A stretch of 64,000 nucleotides of DNA, from NCBI RefSeq assembly GCF_021278965.1, contig NZ_CP065589.1, positions 625,001 through 689,000 on the forward strand, given 5' to 3'. Under the pieces are notes generated by a model that saw nothing but the letters and a program-made list of their open reading frames with translations, was not told the DNA's origin and made no database searches. Positions within the stretch are counted from its first letter, which is position 1; each line of letters starts with the position of its first letter. The DNA comes from Chryseobacterium capnotolerans (lineage in GTDB: Bacteria > Bacteroidota > Bacteroidia > Flavobacteriales > Weeksellaceae). Of the stretch, positions 18,330 through 27,603 are shown piece by piece. Made by a program: the position numbers and the translations under genes.

Positions 18330-18448
18330 AACTAATTCAACAATGATACAGTACAAAGGTTCAAATTTTTAATTGGACCTTTTTTGTTGCCGTTAATTTA
18401 ACCGGTAAAATTAGACTTAATTGCTTTATACCCATTATTTTTAGTAAA

Positions 18449-18456
18449 TAAATTTG
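18449..18456 (+). promoter_or_regulatory. Putative -7 box for the Ter cluster
   Basis: TAAATTTG lies 57 nt before the first TerD gene. A TTG occurs 25 nt further up, longer than the usual spacing. Confidence 0.4.
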
Positions 18457-18513
18457 GTTAATTCGTAAATCAAATCTATCTTAATGCAAAAATAATTCAT
18501 AACATAAAATACT

Positions 18514-19089
18514 ATGGCAATTAATCTACAGAAAGGACAAAAAATCGAGATCGGACTGACAAAAATGACGATAGGACTTGGTTGGGATCCTAATGAAGGG
18601 ACAGGCTACGACTTCGATCTTGATGCTTCAGCAATCATGATCGATTCTGATAGAAAATTAGTAAGCGAGGAATATTTTGTTTTTTATAATAATCTGAATT
18701 CACCGGATGGAGCCCTTACTCATACCGGAGATGATCCGAGCGGAAAAAACAGTGATGGAGCTGATGATGAAGCGATCATTATAGATCTTGATAAAGTAGA
18801 TTCAAGAGTTGAAGAAATTCTTTTTGTGGTCACTATTGAAGACTTTGAAAGAAGAAAACAGAACTTTGGACAGGTTAGAAATTCATATATCAGGGTGGTA
18901 GATAATGGTACCAACCAGGAAATTGCAAAATATGAGCTGGATGAAGATTTTTCCATTGAAACCGGAGTTGAGTTCGGAAGATTATACAAAAGAAACGGAA
19001 GCTGGAAGTTTGAAGCTTCAGGAATAGGATACAGAGCAGACCTTGGTTTCTTCCTTGAAAAATATTATAAAGGACAAATCATCAAATAA
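18514..19089 (+). CDS. TerD family stress protein 1
   Basis: The 191-residue protein begins MAINLQKGQKIEIGL and has the TerD landmarks: LGWDPNEG, a calcium-binding YDFDLDASAIMID and GDDPSGKNSDGADDEAIIIDLDKV, and an ending with FEASGIGYRADLGFFLEKY. TerD proteins are cytosolic Ca2+-binding proteins of the tellurite/chemical-stress (Ter) systems. It heads a six-gene cluster with a second TerD, two VWA proteins, a PP2C phosphatase and a kinase. Full length, no defects seen. Confidence 0.93.
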   Translation: MAINLQKGQKIEIGLTKMTIGLGWDPNEGTGYDFDLDASAIMIDSDRKLVSEEYFVFYNNLNSPDGALTHTGDDPSGKNSDGADDEAIIIDLDKVDSRVEEILFVVTIEDFERRKQNFGQVRNSYIRVVDNGTNQEIAKYELDEDFSIETGVEFGRLYKRNGSWKFEASGIGYRADLGFFLEKYYKGQIIK

Positions 19090-19121
19090 ATAATAATACA
19101 CTAATACACAAAACGATAGCT

Positions 19122-19796
19122 ATGGCAATTAATTTACAGAAAGGTCAAACGATTGATTTAAGAAAAAATGACCGTGGAGAAAGTGTTTATGATCTTTCAA
19201 AAGTAACAATCGGTTTAGGATGGGATGTAAGAAAACAAGGTGGTTTCTTCGGGAAACTTTTTAATAAAGAAGCTGAATATGATCTTGATGCAGTAGCGTT
19301 TCTTTTGGATGGCAGCGGAAAGGTGGCTAATCTTGGAAGAACGGTTCAGACCAATGACGGAAGACAGGTGGGGCTGTATCAGGGAGATGTGGTTTTCTTT
19401 AATTCTATGCAGCATCCAAGCGGAAATGTATGGTTAACGGGAGATAACAGAACGGGAGCCGGAGATGGTGATGATGAGCAGATCATTGTAAAATTGGATC
19501 AGCTGGATCAAAGCTACCAGAAAATTGTTTTTTTGGTTACCATCTATCAGGGGAGAACCAATAATCAGCATTTTGGAATGATTGAAAATGCGTTTATCCG
19601 TGCAGTAGATGCTACAGGTAAAGAAATTACAAAATACAGTCTTTCCGGAGATTCTAGCATGAACGGAATGTGTGCAATGGTTTTTGCAGAGGCTTACCGT
19701 CATAATGGTGACTGGAAGTTTCGTGCAGTAGGAGAGCCTCATAATACGGATAACTTTATTGATATTCTGAGACAGCAGTATTCATATTCAAACTAG
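19122..19796 (+). CDS. TerD family stress protein 2
   Basis: The 224-residue paralogue shares the MAINLQKGQ start and LGWD motif with the preceding gene. It carries an insert KQGGFFGKLFNK before the acidic YDLDAVAFLLDGSG. The second acidic patch is GDNRTGAGDGDDEQIIVKLDQL, and NAFIRAVDATGKEI follows. All expected calcium-site acids are present. It sits 32 nt after TerD 1, with a strong GC-rich hairpin directly downstream. Confidence 0.93.
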   Translation: MAINLQKGQTIDLRKNDRGESVYDLSKVTIGLGWDVRKQGGFFGKLFNKEAEYDLDAVAFLLDGSGKVANLGRTVQTNDGRQVGLYQGDVVFFNSMQHPSGNVWLTGDNRTGAGDGDDEQIIVKLDQLDQSYQKIVFLVTIYQGRTNNQHFGMIENAFIRAVDATGKEITKYSLSGDSSMNGMCAMVFAEAYRHNGDWKFRAVGEPHNTDNFIDILRQQYSYSN

Positions 19797-19820
19797 ACTT
19801 TATATTTCTATTCAACATAA

Positions 19821-19858
19821 AAGCCGGCTGGGAAGTCTTCGACTTCCTCCGCCGGCTT
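19821..19858 (+). terminator. GC-rich hairpin between TerD 2 and the first VWA gene
   Basis: AAGCCGGC/GCCGGCTT (8 bp), a small internal loop, GGAAGTC/GACTTCC (7 bp) and a TTC loop. There is no T run, so it may be a processing or stability element separating TerD expression from the downstream genes instead of a full terminator. Confidence 0.6.
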
Positions 19859-19878
19859 CAGACCTAATAACCACCCTT

Positions 19879-20516
19879 ATGAACAGAAGATTATTAGCCT
19901 ATTTTTTACTGGATACTTCCGGCTCTATGAACGGGGAACCTATCCAGGCACTGAACAACGGCTTTAACGGGCTTATCAGTATGCTTCGTGCAGATCCGCA
20001 GGCGATGGAAAGCCTTCATTTAAGTGTTATTACCTTTGATAGAGAAGTTAAGAATATTATTCCTTTAACAGCTCTTTCCAATTTTTATCCCATTGAAATT
20101 ACATGTCCGGATAGTGGACCAACTCATACCGGGGCTGCACTGGAAATGGTATCTGATCTTGTTCAGAAAGATCTTGTAAAAGGATCTGCTGATGAAAAAG
20201 GTGACTGGCAGCCTTTACTCTTTATATTTACTGATGGAAAACCTTCCGATATTCAGAAATACAGACAGATGATTCCAATTCTTAGAGGTCTTGAGTTTGG
20301 AGCCATTGTAGGCTGTGCGGCAGGACCTAAAGCTGATGAACAGTCTTTGAAAGAACTCACGGATCATGTGGTAAAGCTGGATACTACAGATGCGATCACT
20401 CTTTCATCTTTTTCAAATGGGTGAGTACTTCTATTACACAAGGAGGGCATTCACAGAATACAACAGATCACGTAACATTACCTCCGCCACCATCGGAGCT
20501 AAATATTATTATTTAA
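19879..20516 (+). CDS. VWA domain protein, TerY-like (frameshifted near its end)
   Basis: The N-terminus FLLDTSGSMNGEPIQ gives the MIDAS DxSxS of a von Willebrand A domain. The SGPTHTGAAL and FTDGKPSD segments complete the metal site. The frame is lost at T5 20409-20413. One added T yields SSFFKWVSTSITQGGHSQ and a Pro-rich tail PPPPSEL, ending at 20516 with 212 residues, the size of a TerY-like protein. In Ter systems these proteins link TerD to kinase and phosphatase partners. The break is probably artefactual. Confidence 0.87.
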
Positions 20517-20534
20517 AAAATTGTCTTTACAGTT

Positions 20535-21578
20535 ATGAGAAGACTACCGATTTATTTTTTAATTGATGTCTCCGAATCTATGGTAGGAGACCCGATTGAG
20601 CAGGTGCAGGAAGGAATTTCCAACATTGTCAGGGAACTTAAGAAAGATCCGTATTCATTGGAAACGGTGTATATTTCTGTGGTAGGTTTTGCAGGAGAAG
20701 CTGAAGTGATTACACCACTTCAGGATATCATAAGTTTTTATCCTCCAAAAATTCCGATTGGCAGTGGTACATCACTGTCTCAAGGATTGATTAAAATAAT
20801 GGACTGTATAGATCAGGATATTGTAAAAACAACCTATGATAGAAAAGGAGATTGGAAGCCTATCGTATTTTTGTTTACAGACGGGGTTCCTACTGATGAT
20901 GCTGCCAAAGCGATTGAAAGATGGAACAGCAAGTATAACGGAAAATCTAATACCATTGCAGTATCTATAGGAGAGAATACCAATTATAAGCTGTTGGGTT
21001 CACTGGCAGATAATGTTTTACTGTTTAATAATACGGATGAAAATTCCTATAAAGAATTCTTCAAATGGGTAACAGATTCTATTAAAACAACCAGTCAAAG
21101 TGTAACAGAAGCGAAGAAAGAAGGAATTAATTTATCTAAAATAGATTCTGTTATTCTGGAAAAGGTAGATCCGCAGATGGAACAGCGTTTTCCGGATAAT
21201 AACTTTGTTGTTTTGAATGGTAAATGTTCAGAGACGGATAAACTCTATCTGATGAAGTTTAAGAAGACATTCGGAGAATCCAGTATTCCGGGGATGTCTA
21301 CAAGATATTATAAACTGGAAGGCGCTTATAAAATTGATGAGAAAGCTTATTACAGGTTGTCTTCTGCCCAAAGAAGCAATCTTAAAATTTCAATAGAAGA
21401 ACTTCAGGGTGGAACTTCTTGCCCACATTGTGCAAATCCTATTGCTTTGGCCACCTGTGCTTGTGGCGGAATCCATTGTCTGCAAGGGGAAGGATACAAT
21501 AAATGTCCCTGGTGTGGAACATCCGATTATTACGGGTATTCCGGCGGTGGATTTGATATCAACAGAACATTAGGTTAA
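20535..21578 (+). CDS. VWA domain protein with C-terminal zinc ribbon (TerY-C type)
   Basis: The 347-residue protein has a VWA domain with LIDVSESMVGDPI (DxSxS), GSGTSLSQGL and FTDGVPTDDA. After a linker the C-terminus contains CPHCANPIALATCACGG and CPWCG, a cysteine-rich metal-binding module found on TerY-type proteins. It begins 18 nt after the repaired end of the first VWA gene and ends 11 nt before the phosphatase gene, so the genes are one unit. A scaffold or sensor in the Ter phosphosignalling complex is inferred. Confidence 0.88.
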   Translation: MRRLPIYFLIDVSESMVGDPIEQVQEGISNIVRELKKDPYSLETVYISVVGFAGEAEVITPLQDIISFYPPKIPIGSGTSLSQGLIKIMDCIDQDIVKTTYDRKGDWKPIVFLFTDGVPTDDAAKAIERWNSKYNGKSNTIAVSIGENTNYKLLGSLADNVLLFNNTDENSYKEFFKWVTDSIKTTSQSVTEAKKEGINLSKIDSVILEKVDPQMEQRFPDNNFVVLNGKCSETDKLYLMKFKKTFGESSIPGMSTRYYKLEGAYKIDEKAYYRLSSAQRSNLKISIEELQGGTSCPHCANPIALATCACGGIHCLQGEGYNKCPWCGTSDYYGYSGGGFDINRTLG

Positions 21579-21589
21579 TTACTTTGCCT

Positions 21590-22858
21590 ATGAAAATACC
21601 TTCATTTTATTTTGGAATCGGGAGAAAGCCTATGGAAAAAGGAACTATTCATAAAGAAAAAGAAGAGTTTAAAGAAGTTCACTGGGTATTACAACATGCC
21701 CATTCAGGGAAGTTCTATGAATTCACTTTTGAGATGGCTGATTTTCCTAACATCAGGATTAAAAATATTGGAAACCTTGAAGAAACCGGACTAACGTTTG
21801 AAAATGACAGGATTTTTGGGATTCCGAAAGCCCATAGTATGTATCATCTGGATATAGAATTTTTTCACACAGAAGATAAAGAGCATACAGATGTTAAAAG
21901 AGTTTCGTTATTAATCAATATTGATCCTAAAGATTTGTGGAAAAATATTCCAAGTGATCGAAATGATGACTTTTATAAAGAAGATGAGGTTTCATTTCAG
22001 GGAACTTTTTTGGATAAAAAAATTGTTGCAGCTTCCAAAAGAGGCCGTTCTCATGCCCATGAAGGGAAATTCAGAGAAGATGATTTTGCAGTGAATGAAC
22101 TTCCGGCAGATTGGAATATTATCTCAGTTTCTGATGGTGCCGGTTCTGCTGTCATGGCAAGGGAAGGTTCAAGATTAGCTACAATTTCTGTTAATGAGTT
22201 TTTTAGCGTTCCTGAAGTTTTAACTGAGATTGAAAATAACATCAATATCTTTTATACTGCAGAAGTCTCAAAGAAAGAACGGGATGAAGCCAAAGAAAAT
22301 GTAATAAGACTTTTATATGAAGGTGTTTTACATGTTCATCATGAACTCGATAAAACGGCGCTAGAGAATGATCTTTCCATTAATGATCTGCATGCCACAC
22401 TTATTTTTGCTTTGGTTAAAAAGTTCAGCTTTGGATATGTGATCCTGAGTTTCGGAGTAGGAGACTGCCCAATCAATCTGATCAATACTGATTTTTCCAA
22501 AGTAGAATTACTGAATACAATGGATGTGGGAGAGTTCAGTGGAGGAACTCGCTTTATGACCATGAAGGAAATTTTCAACGATCATATTGTTTCCCGTTTC
22601 AGAATAACATGTATGAAAGATTTTTCATATCTGGTGCTCATGACGGATGGAATTTATGATCCTAAATTTCTTACCGAAAATAAATTGGAAGATACAGAAA
22701 GCTGGAAAATATTTTTTAACGATCTTAATGGAGATAATGATGATCTTACGAAAGTAGATTTTATGAATGATGCAGAAATTGCTCAACAACTTCTCCTTTG
22801 GACTGATTTCTGGAGCCGTGGAAACCATGACGATCGTACACTGGCCATAATTTATTAA
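21590..22858 (+). CDS. PP2C-type protein phosphatase of the Ter cluster
   Basis: From the ATG at 21590 the protein has 422 residues. The first 130 lack a recognised domain. The rest has PP2C motifs: REDDFAV, ISVSDGAGSAVMAREGSRLA, a GVGDCPINLI segment, LVLMTDGIYD and HDDRTLAIIY, with all metal-binding aspartates. It would remove phosphate from Ser/Thr, presumably opposing the kinase encoded 6 nt downstream. A TTG at 21584 is a less likely start. Confidence 0.88.
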   Translation: MKIPSFYFGIGRKPMEKGTIHKEKEEFKEVHWVLQHAHSGKFYEFTFEMADFPNIRIKNIGNLEETGLTFENDRIFGIPKAHSMYHLDIEFFHTEDKEHTDVKRVSLLINIDPKDLWKNIPSDRNDDFYKEDEVSFQGTFLDKKIVAASKRGRSHAHEGKFREDDFAVNELPADWNIISVSDGAGSAVMAREGSRLATISVNEFFSVPEVLTEIENNINIFYTAEVSKKERDEAKENVIRLLYEGVLHVHHELDKTALENDLSINDLHATLIFALVKKFSFGYVILSFGVGDCPINLINTDFSKVELLNTMDVGEFSGGTRFMTMKEIFNDHIVSRFRITCMKDFSYLVLMTDGIYDPKFLTENKLEDTESWKIFFNDLNGDNDDLTKVDFMNDAEIAQQLLLWTDFWSRGNHDDRTLAIIY

Positions 22859-22864
22859 TTAAAC

Positions 22865-24375
22865 ATGAAAAATACTATAAAGGTTGTTTCTGTCCTGGAT
22901 GCATCCAAATCCTATGAATATGTAGATGAAAAGCCAATCCAGGGAGGCGTAAAAGATGTTTACTTTTCACCGGACAGAACGTATGTGGTTGCTTTTTACA
23001 GAAATCCGCTGGATGAAGGACAGAAAGAAAGGATTATGAGAATTGTTTCTACCTACCTTCAAAATATCCGAAATGGAAATGCAGCAGAATACTTTCTGAA
23101 TGAAATATTCAGATGGCCTTATGATATTGTAGAAAGAGATAGGTTAACAGGTATTATTGTTCCTGTTTACAATCAAAAATTCTTCTTTGCTAAAGGATAT
23201 GTAGGTTCAGATAATATTCAGAATGAAGATAAAGTGGGAAAATGGTTCACCGCACCTATGTTCAGAAATCCGCAATATCCGCTAAGGCTTGACAGATCTG
23301 AGCTCGGGGATTGGCTGAGCTATTTTCAGATTGCGATTAATATCAGCCGTGGGGTAAAGAAACTCCATCAAATGGGACTAGCGCATTCAGACTTATCTTA
23401 TAATAATATTCTGGTAGATCCGGTAACCAAATCGGCCTGTATTATTGATATTGATGGACTTGTTGTTCCTAAATTATTTCCACCTGAAGTTATTGGAACT
23501 GCAGATTTTATTGCTCCTGAAGTTTTAAAGACCCAACATTTGGGACTTCAGGATCCAGCAAGGCATCTGCCTAATCAGAAAACTGATTTACATGCCCTTG
23601 CCGTTTTGATTTACATGTATCTGTTGAGAAGACACCCACTTCGTGGTGGAAAGATCTGGGATCTGGATTCTGAAAAGGATGAAGTGATATCCATGGGTGA
23701 AAAAGCTCTGTTTGTAGAACATCCCAATGATCCTTCCAATAATGTAAGAGCTGATCATCTGAGAAAATGGGATACTTTCTGGGGTGACCCTAAAAGATTC
23801 CTTATACTGTAACAGGTCCCTATATTGCTGATTTATTTAGGAAAACATTTATAGACGGACTGCATGATCCAATCAGACGACCTACTGCCAACGAATGGGA
23901 AACTGCTTTGCTGAAAACTGTGGACCTGATACAGCCTTGTCAGAACTCCGAATGTACTGAAAAATGGTATGTTTTTGATAATACAAGCAATCCGAAATGC
24001 CCTTTCTGCGGAACTCCACACCAAGGAATGCTTCCAGTGCTGGATTTGTACTTCAGATTTGATGATGAGGTCTGGAAACCTGAAAATCATAGGCTAATGG
24101 TATATCATAATCAATATTTATTCAAATGGCATGTATCGAGAAAGGTGATCCGAAATGAAAATCTGACGATGCAGGATAAAATGCCTGTAGGATATTTTAC
24201 TTTCCATCAGGGAAAATGGGTATTGGTGAATCAAAGTCTGGCAGATATGAAAGATATTACAGAACAGCAGGAAATTCCACCTGGATCTATGGTTGAACTG
24301 ACGGATGGGAAAAAAATACTGTTGTCCTCAGAAGAAGGTGGAAGATTGATCTATGTAACAATGGCGAATCAGTAG
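22865..24375 (+). CDS. Protein kinase-like protein with zinc ribbon (frameshifted)
   Basis: The catalytic loop HSDLSYNNILVD (Asp176, Asn181) and the metal motif IDIDG (Asp195) identify a kinase-fold protein. The usual VAIK lysine is not obvious: the matching strand reads VVAFYR. The frame breaks at A4 23792-23795. One added A gives KKIPYTVTGPYIADLF and extends the protein to 503 residues, with CQNSECTEKW...CPFCG forming a zinc ribbon and a beta-rich tail. Kinase, phosphatase, VWA and TerD genes together match known Ter-type stress modules. Confidence 0.85.
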
Positions 24376-24784
24376 ATAGAGATAGGCTGGAAGCTGGAAA
24401 AGTGAATCTGGATGTATAGCAGTAAAAAATAGGATAGAGATATTTAAATTCAATAGAAGCTTTAGCCCAAATTTATATTTTTTATACTCTCGCAGATTTT
24501 TCAGATAACGCAGATTGATACACAATGATCTGTTCAACCCACCTCATCAACGAGAGTTAAATTTTATACGTAATGATCTGTGAAAATCTGTGCAATCTGT
24601 GGGAAATAAAATCTAACAAATAAGATTAGCCACAAAAGTCACAAAAGTTTTTTAAGTTAATAGCTTTACGCATGGAGGTACACCAAAGTTTTGAAAATCT
24701 TTGATTTTCTTATTGACGATTATCATTCATATGATCAAAATATCCGCTCAATCTGCCTAATCAGCGAGAGATTATCTTTTGTTC
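24376..24784. repeat. Intergenic region made of degenerate dispersed repeats
   Basis: No gene is supportable. The stretch contains a GGCTGGAAGCTGGAA arm (24393), a GCTTTAGCCCAAA piece (24456) and several variants of CGCAGATT, ATCTGTG and CAATCTG between 24485 and 24605. It ends in AGCCACAAAAGTCACAAAAG. Repeats of this kind are scattered in Chryseobacterium-like intergenic regions. Confidence 0.5.
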
Positions 24785-25225
24785 TTAAATCGGAGAGAAT
24801 TCCATGAAGAAAGAATGTTCATCTTCACTTATCGTTTTGAATCCCAGGCTTAGGTAAAGCTTTTGTGCCTTATTGGTTTTTAAAACACTTAAAGAAGCTG
24901 TTTTTCCTTTTGCAGAAGCTTCTTCCAGAATATCAGTCAATATCATTTTTCCTAATCCTTTGCCTTGCTGGCTGGGGTCGATCTGAAGCTGTAAGACATC
25001 TATATTGGTATCTTCCCTGTTTATTTTTAAAAGCCCGATAGGTTGATTGTTCAAAAAAATAATATAAGCTTTATCAAACTGATCCAGAATTCTGCCAAGA
25101 GTTGTTTCCCGGTCTGTAGGAAGATTGGATTCTGCATAATGTGGAACCATGGTCTTCGTCCTTAGATCAAGGAGATAATCAATATCTTTTTCTGTGGCTT
25201 GTTGATAAGTAAGTGGAGTTTTCAT
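24785..25225 (-). CDS. GNAT family N-acetyltransferase
   Basis: The 146-residue protein has the GNAT core with the acetyl-CoA loop QIDPSQQGKGLGKMIL near residue 85 and a late NKAQKLYLSLGFKTISE. It is a single-domain cytosolic acetyltransferase; the substrate cannot be inferred. It is separated from its minus-strand neighbour by 100 bp, so it probably has its own promoter. Confidence 0.85.
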   Translation of the reverse strand: MKTPLTYQQATEKDIDYLLDLRTKTMVPHYAESNLPTDRETTLGRILDQFDKAYIIFLNNQPIGLLKINREDTNIDVLQLQIDPSQQGKGLGKMILTDILEEASAKGKTASLSVLKTNKAQKLYLSLGFKTISEDEHSFFMEFSPI

Positions 25226-25324
25226 AGTTTTTTGAATTCGAATTTCAGGCCATACTTTTCCTATTGACTAGCAAAATTAATAAGCATCTATCTTTAACAA
25301 TAATTTCTGAACTTAATTTAAAGT

Positions 25325-25873
25325 TTAATCAAATGTAATATTTCTTTGCTGAAGATAGGCTTCATCAATATTTTCTTTTTCAAGACGATCCGGATACATT
25401 GTGATTTTTATAAATTCTTCATCTAGGTAAAGGCCTCCTAAAAATAGCTCGTTTCCTATCATTTTTACCTGAATGGTGAGGGCATTGATAAGGATTTCTT
25501 CATCTTGCAATGTTTTAATATTAAAAATAAAAATTCTCTGATAATGAGTATCTTTATATTTAATGATCAGATAATTTTCATAGAAGTATAAGAGACCATC
25601 CCGAAATGTTGGTTGCCCCAATGTATTGATAGGTGGTTTCCAGGTAATAATTTTCTTTTCCTTCAGCCGGATGTGAACCTCTTCTTTTCCTGTCTCATTG
25701 CATTGCCACCATGCAATAATCCCCTCATTATTGATGGCGGTCTGATGTGGAGATACTGAATTTTCCGTACCTGAATGATCCATCCAGACCATCTTTTGCT
25801 GGCTGAGTTCAGTTTTTATATGATCTGTGGATAGTTCTTCATCAATAAGGGTAAGGATTTCAGCCTGCGTCAT
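25325..25873 (-). CDS. Hypothetical protein
   Basis: The 182-residue protein has no signal peptide or membrane segment. It is rich in predicted beta strands: GIIAWWQCNETGKEEVHIRLKEKKIITWKPP, LYFYENYLIIKYKDTHYQRIFIFNI and FLGGLYLDEEFIKITMY. The pattern suggests a small beta-propeller-like or beta-sandwich fold. I do not recognise a family. It lies downstream of tyrS on the same strand, 140 bp away. Confidence 0.6.
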   Translation of the reverse strand: MTQAEILTLIDEELSTDHIKTELSQQKMVWMDHSGTENSVSPHQTAINNEGIIAWWQCNETGKEEVHIRLKEKKIITWKPPINTLGQPTFRDGLLYFYENYLIIKYKDTHYQRIFIFNIKTLQDEEILINALTIQVKMIGNELFLGGLYLDEEFIKITMYPDRLEKENIDEAYLQQRNITFD

Positions 25874-26012
25874 TGCTTTTTGTTTCTGGAGGCGAAGATA
25901 TTGATTTAATTGGATTTGGAAATAAAAATAGAAAAGAGAATTGCCGGAAACGATATGAGCTCATCTTTTTGATAAATCGTTACTGATACTTCCGGCATTT
26001 AATCTTTTATTT

Positions 26013-27212
26013 TTAGACCAGCTCAAAAAAGTTTCTTCTGCCGATCTTTATCTTAGTTTCTTTTACAAGTTCAATTTTTGTATCCGGTTCCATCATTTTT
26101 ATCATATTGATTTGAACTCCGCCACTTTGAATCAATCTTCGGACTGCAGATTTGCTGAGGTCATTTTTTAGCTGGTGACAAAGTTCAAGAACAGTTATTT
26201 TCAGTTGGTGATGATTCAGCATATTGATAGAAACAGGTTCAAAGCTTTTTTCATCAAAATTCTTATTCTGAAACTGGTTATTGAAGAACAGCTCAGCATT
26301 TTCAGCTGCTTTATCATTATGATATTGACTGATAATATTTTTGGCAACCAGTTTTTTGATGTTCATCGGGTTTTCTCCATTGCTCATTTTTGATTTTAAA
26401 CTGCTTTTTTCGTCGACTGAAAAATCAGTGGTCAGATCAATAAATTCTTCGATTAATGTATCCGGAATAGACATGGTTTTTCCAAACATTTCATTTGGTT
26501 CATCAGTCAGTCCAATGATATTGTTTAAAGATTTGCTCATCTTTTCTTTTCCATCAAGTCCTTTCAATAAAGGCATGCACATCACGATTTGGGCAGGCAT
26601 CTGGTGAACTTCCTGCAATTGTCTTCCCATAGTACAGTTGAACAGCTGATCAGTTCCGCCCATTTCAATATCACATTCAATTTTTACAGAATCAAAGCCT
26701 TGCAGAATAGGGTATACCAGCTCATGCATGGCAATAGGGGTATTTTCAGTAAACCTTTTGTTAAAATCATTTCTGTGCATCAGTTGTGCAACGGTTACTT
26801 TTGATAACAGCTGGATAACTTCTGAAAAATTCAGTACATCAAGCCAGTCAGAATTGAAAACAATCTTTGTTTTTTCAACATTAATGATTTTAGATAGCTG
26901 GTCGATATAAGTCTGTGCATTATGCTGAACGTCTTCAGCACTTAAAGGCTTTCTGGCTTTATTTTTTCCGGTGGGATCACCAATTCTCGCTGTAAAGCTT
27001 CCTACCACAATAATAATCTGATGGCCAAGATCCTGAAACTGTTTCAGCTTTTTCAGGACAACAGCATGTCCAAGATGTAAATCCGGAGCAGTGGGATCAA
27101 AACCTAGTTTAATGGATAGGGTTCTGTTTTCTTCTTTTGCTTGTCTTAATTTCTCCTCCAATCCGTTTTCCGGCAGGATAATAGAAACATTTTCTTGTAA
27201 TGTATCAATCAT
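26013..27212 (-). CDS. tyrS: Tyrosyl-tRNA synthetase
   Basis: Starting at the ATG at 27212 the protein has 399 residues. HLGH (46-49) and KMSKS are the class I signatures. QGFDSVKIECDIEMGGTDQLFN marks the tyrosine-recognition region, and the C-terminal S4 domain reads SAVRRLIQSGGVQIN. It charges tRNA-Tyr. An upstream in-frame extension to 27344 runs through a terminator hairpin and is rejected. The hairpin and a short Tyr-containing reading frame before it suggest attenuation control. Confidence 0.95.
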   Translation of the reverse strand: MIDTLQENVSIILPENGLEEKLRQAKEENRTLSIKLGFDPTAPDLHLGHAVVLKKLKQFQDLGHQIIIVVGSFTARIGDPTGKNKARKPLSAEDVQHNAQTYIDQLSKIINVEKTKIVFNSDWLDVLNFSEVIQLLSKVTVAQLMHRNDFNKRFTENTPIAMHELVYPILQGFDSVKIECDIEMGGTDQLFNCTMGRQLQEVHQMPAQIVMCMPLLKGLDGKEKMSKSLNNIIGLTDEPNEMFGKTMSIPDTLIEEFIDLTTDFSVDEKSSLKSKMSNGENPMNIKKLVAKNIISQYHNDKAAENAELFFNNQFQNKNFDEKSFEPVSINMLNHHQLKITVLELCHQLKNDLSKSAVRRLIQSGGVQINMIKMMEPDTKIELVKETKIKIGRRNFFELV

Positions 27213-27232
27213 GTTGTAAAGTTTTTTAAATG

Positions 27233-27261
27233 AAAAAAGCCCGGACAATACTGTCCGGGCT
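27233..27261 (-). terminator. Terminator/attenuator hairpin before tyrS
   Basis: A perfect 10-bp stem AGCCCGGACA/TGTCCGGGCT with a 4-nt loop is followed on the minus strand by T6. It lies between a 31-codon reading frame and the tyrS start 21 nt downstream. Confidence 0.8.
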
Positions 27262-27288
27262 CTATATATTTTAAGTTTAGATTTTAAT

Positions 27289-27384
27289 TTAGAATACAGA
27301 TATAGAAAGTCTTCCCGAACGATAGCTCGGAGCGTAATATTCACTGAAGAATGGAAGACGCAATATGCTGTTTAAGTGTTTCAT
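27289..27384 (-). CDS. Possible tyrS leader peptide (31 aa)
   Basis: The frame reads MKHLNSILRLPFFSEYYAPS then YRSGRLSISVF, with Tyr codons TAT, TAC and TAT clustered at residues 16, 17 and 21. It stops 28 nt before the terminator hairpin that precedes tyrS. A promoter-like pair places transcription start just before its ATG. The combination of a short peptide rich in the cognate amino acid, a terminator and the synthetase gene is the layout of a translation-coupled attenuator. That it is translated is inference. Confidence 0.5.
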   Translation of the reverse strand: MKHLNSILRLPFFSEYYAPSYRSGRLSISVF

Positions 27385-27392
27385 TGATATTG

Positions 27393-27423
27393 TAAATATA
27401 ACAGGATTTCCCTGAACTTCCAA
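27393..27423 (-). promoter_or_regulatory. Putative promoter of the tyrS leader
   Basis: On the minus strand TTG (27421-27423) and TATATTTA (27393-27400) are separated by 20 nt. The -7 box differs from TAnnTTTG only in its last base. Confidence 0.5.
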
Positions 27424-27603
27424 TATTTAAACCATTAAGATGTAATGTAGTGGTTATAACAAGATTTGTTTTTTTAGAAAAAACTTAACCATTTACGTAT
27501 CTTAATGGTCTAAAATAATGGTTCAAAACAATTTTACTTGTCATTTTCTAAGCTAATTCTATGCCACAATCTGTTAAAATGAGTTTATATGTTTTTTATC
27601 ATG
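27424..27603. other. Intergenic spacer upstream of the tyrS leader
   Basis: About 180 AT-rich bases. ACCATTAAGATG (27431) and CATCTTAATGGT-like ATCTTAATGGTC (27498) form an inverted pair about 70 bp apart. No gene is seen. Confidence 0.35.

Noticed and set aside
24376..24784. Remnant of a mobile element
   Set aside because: Only short degenerate repeats are present; no transposase fragment or terminal inverted repeats with target duplication were found.
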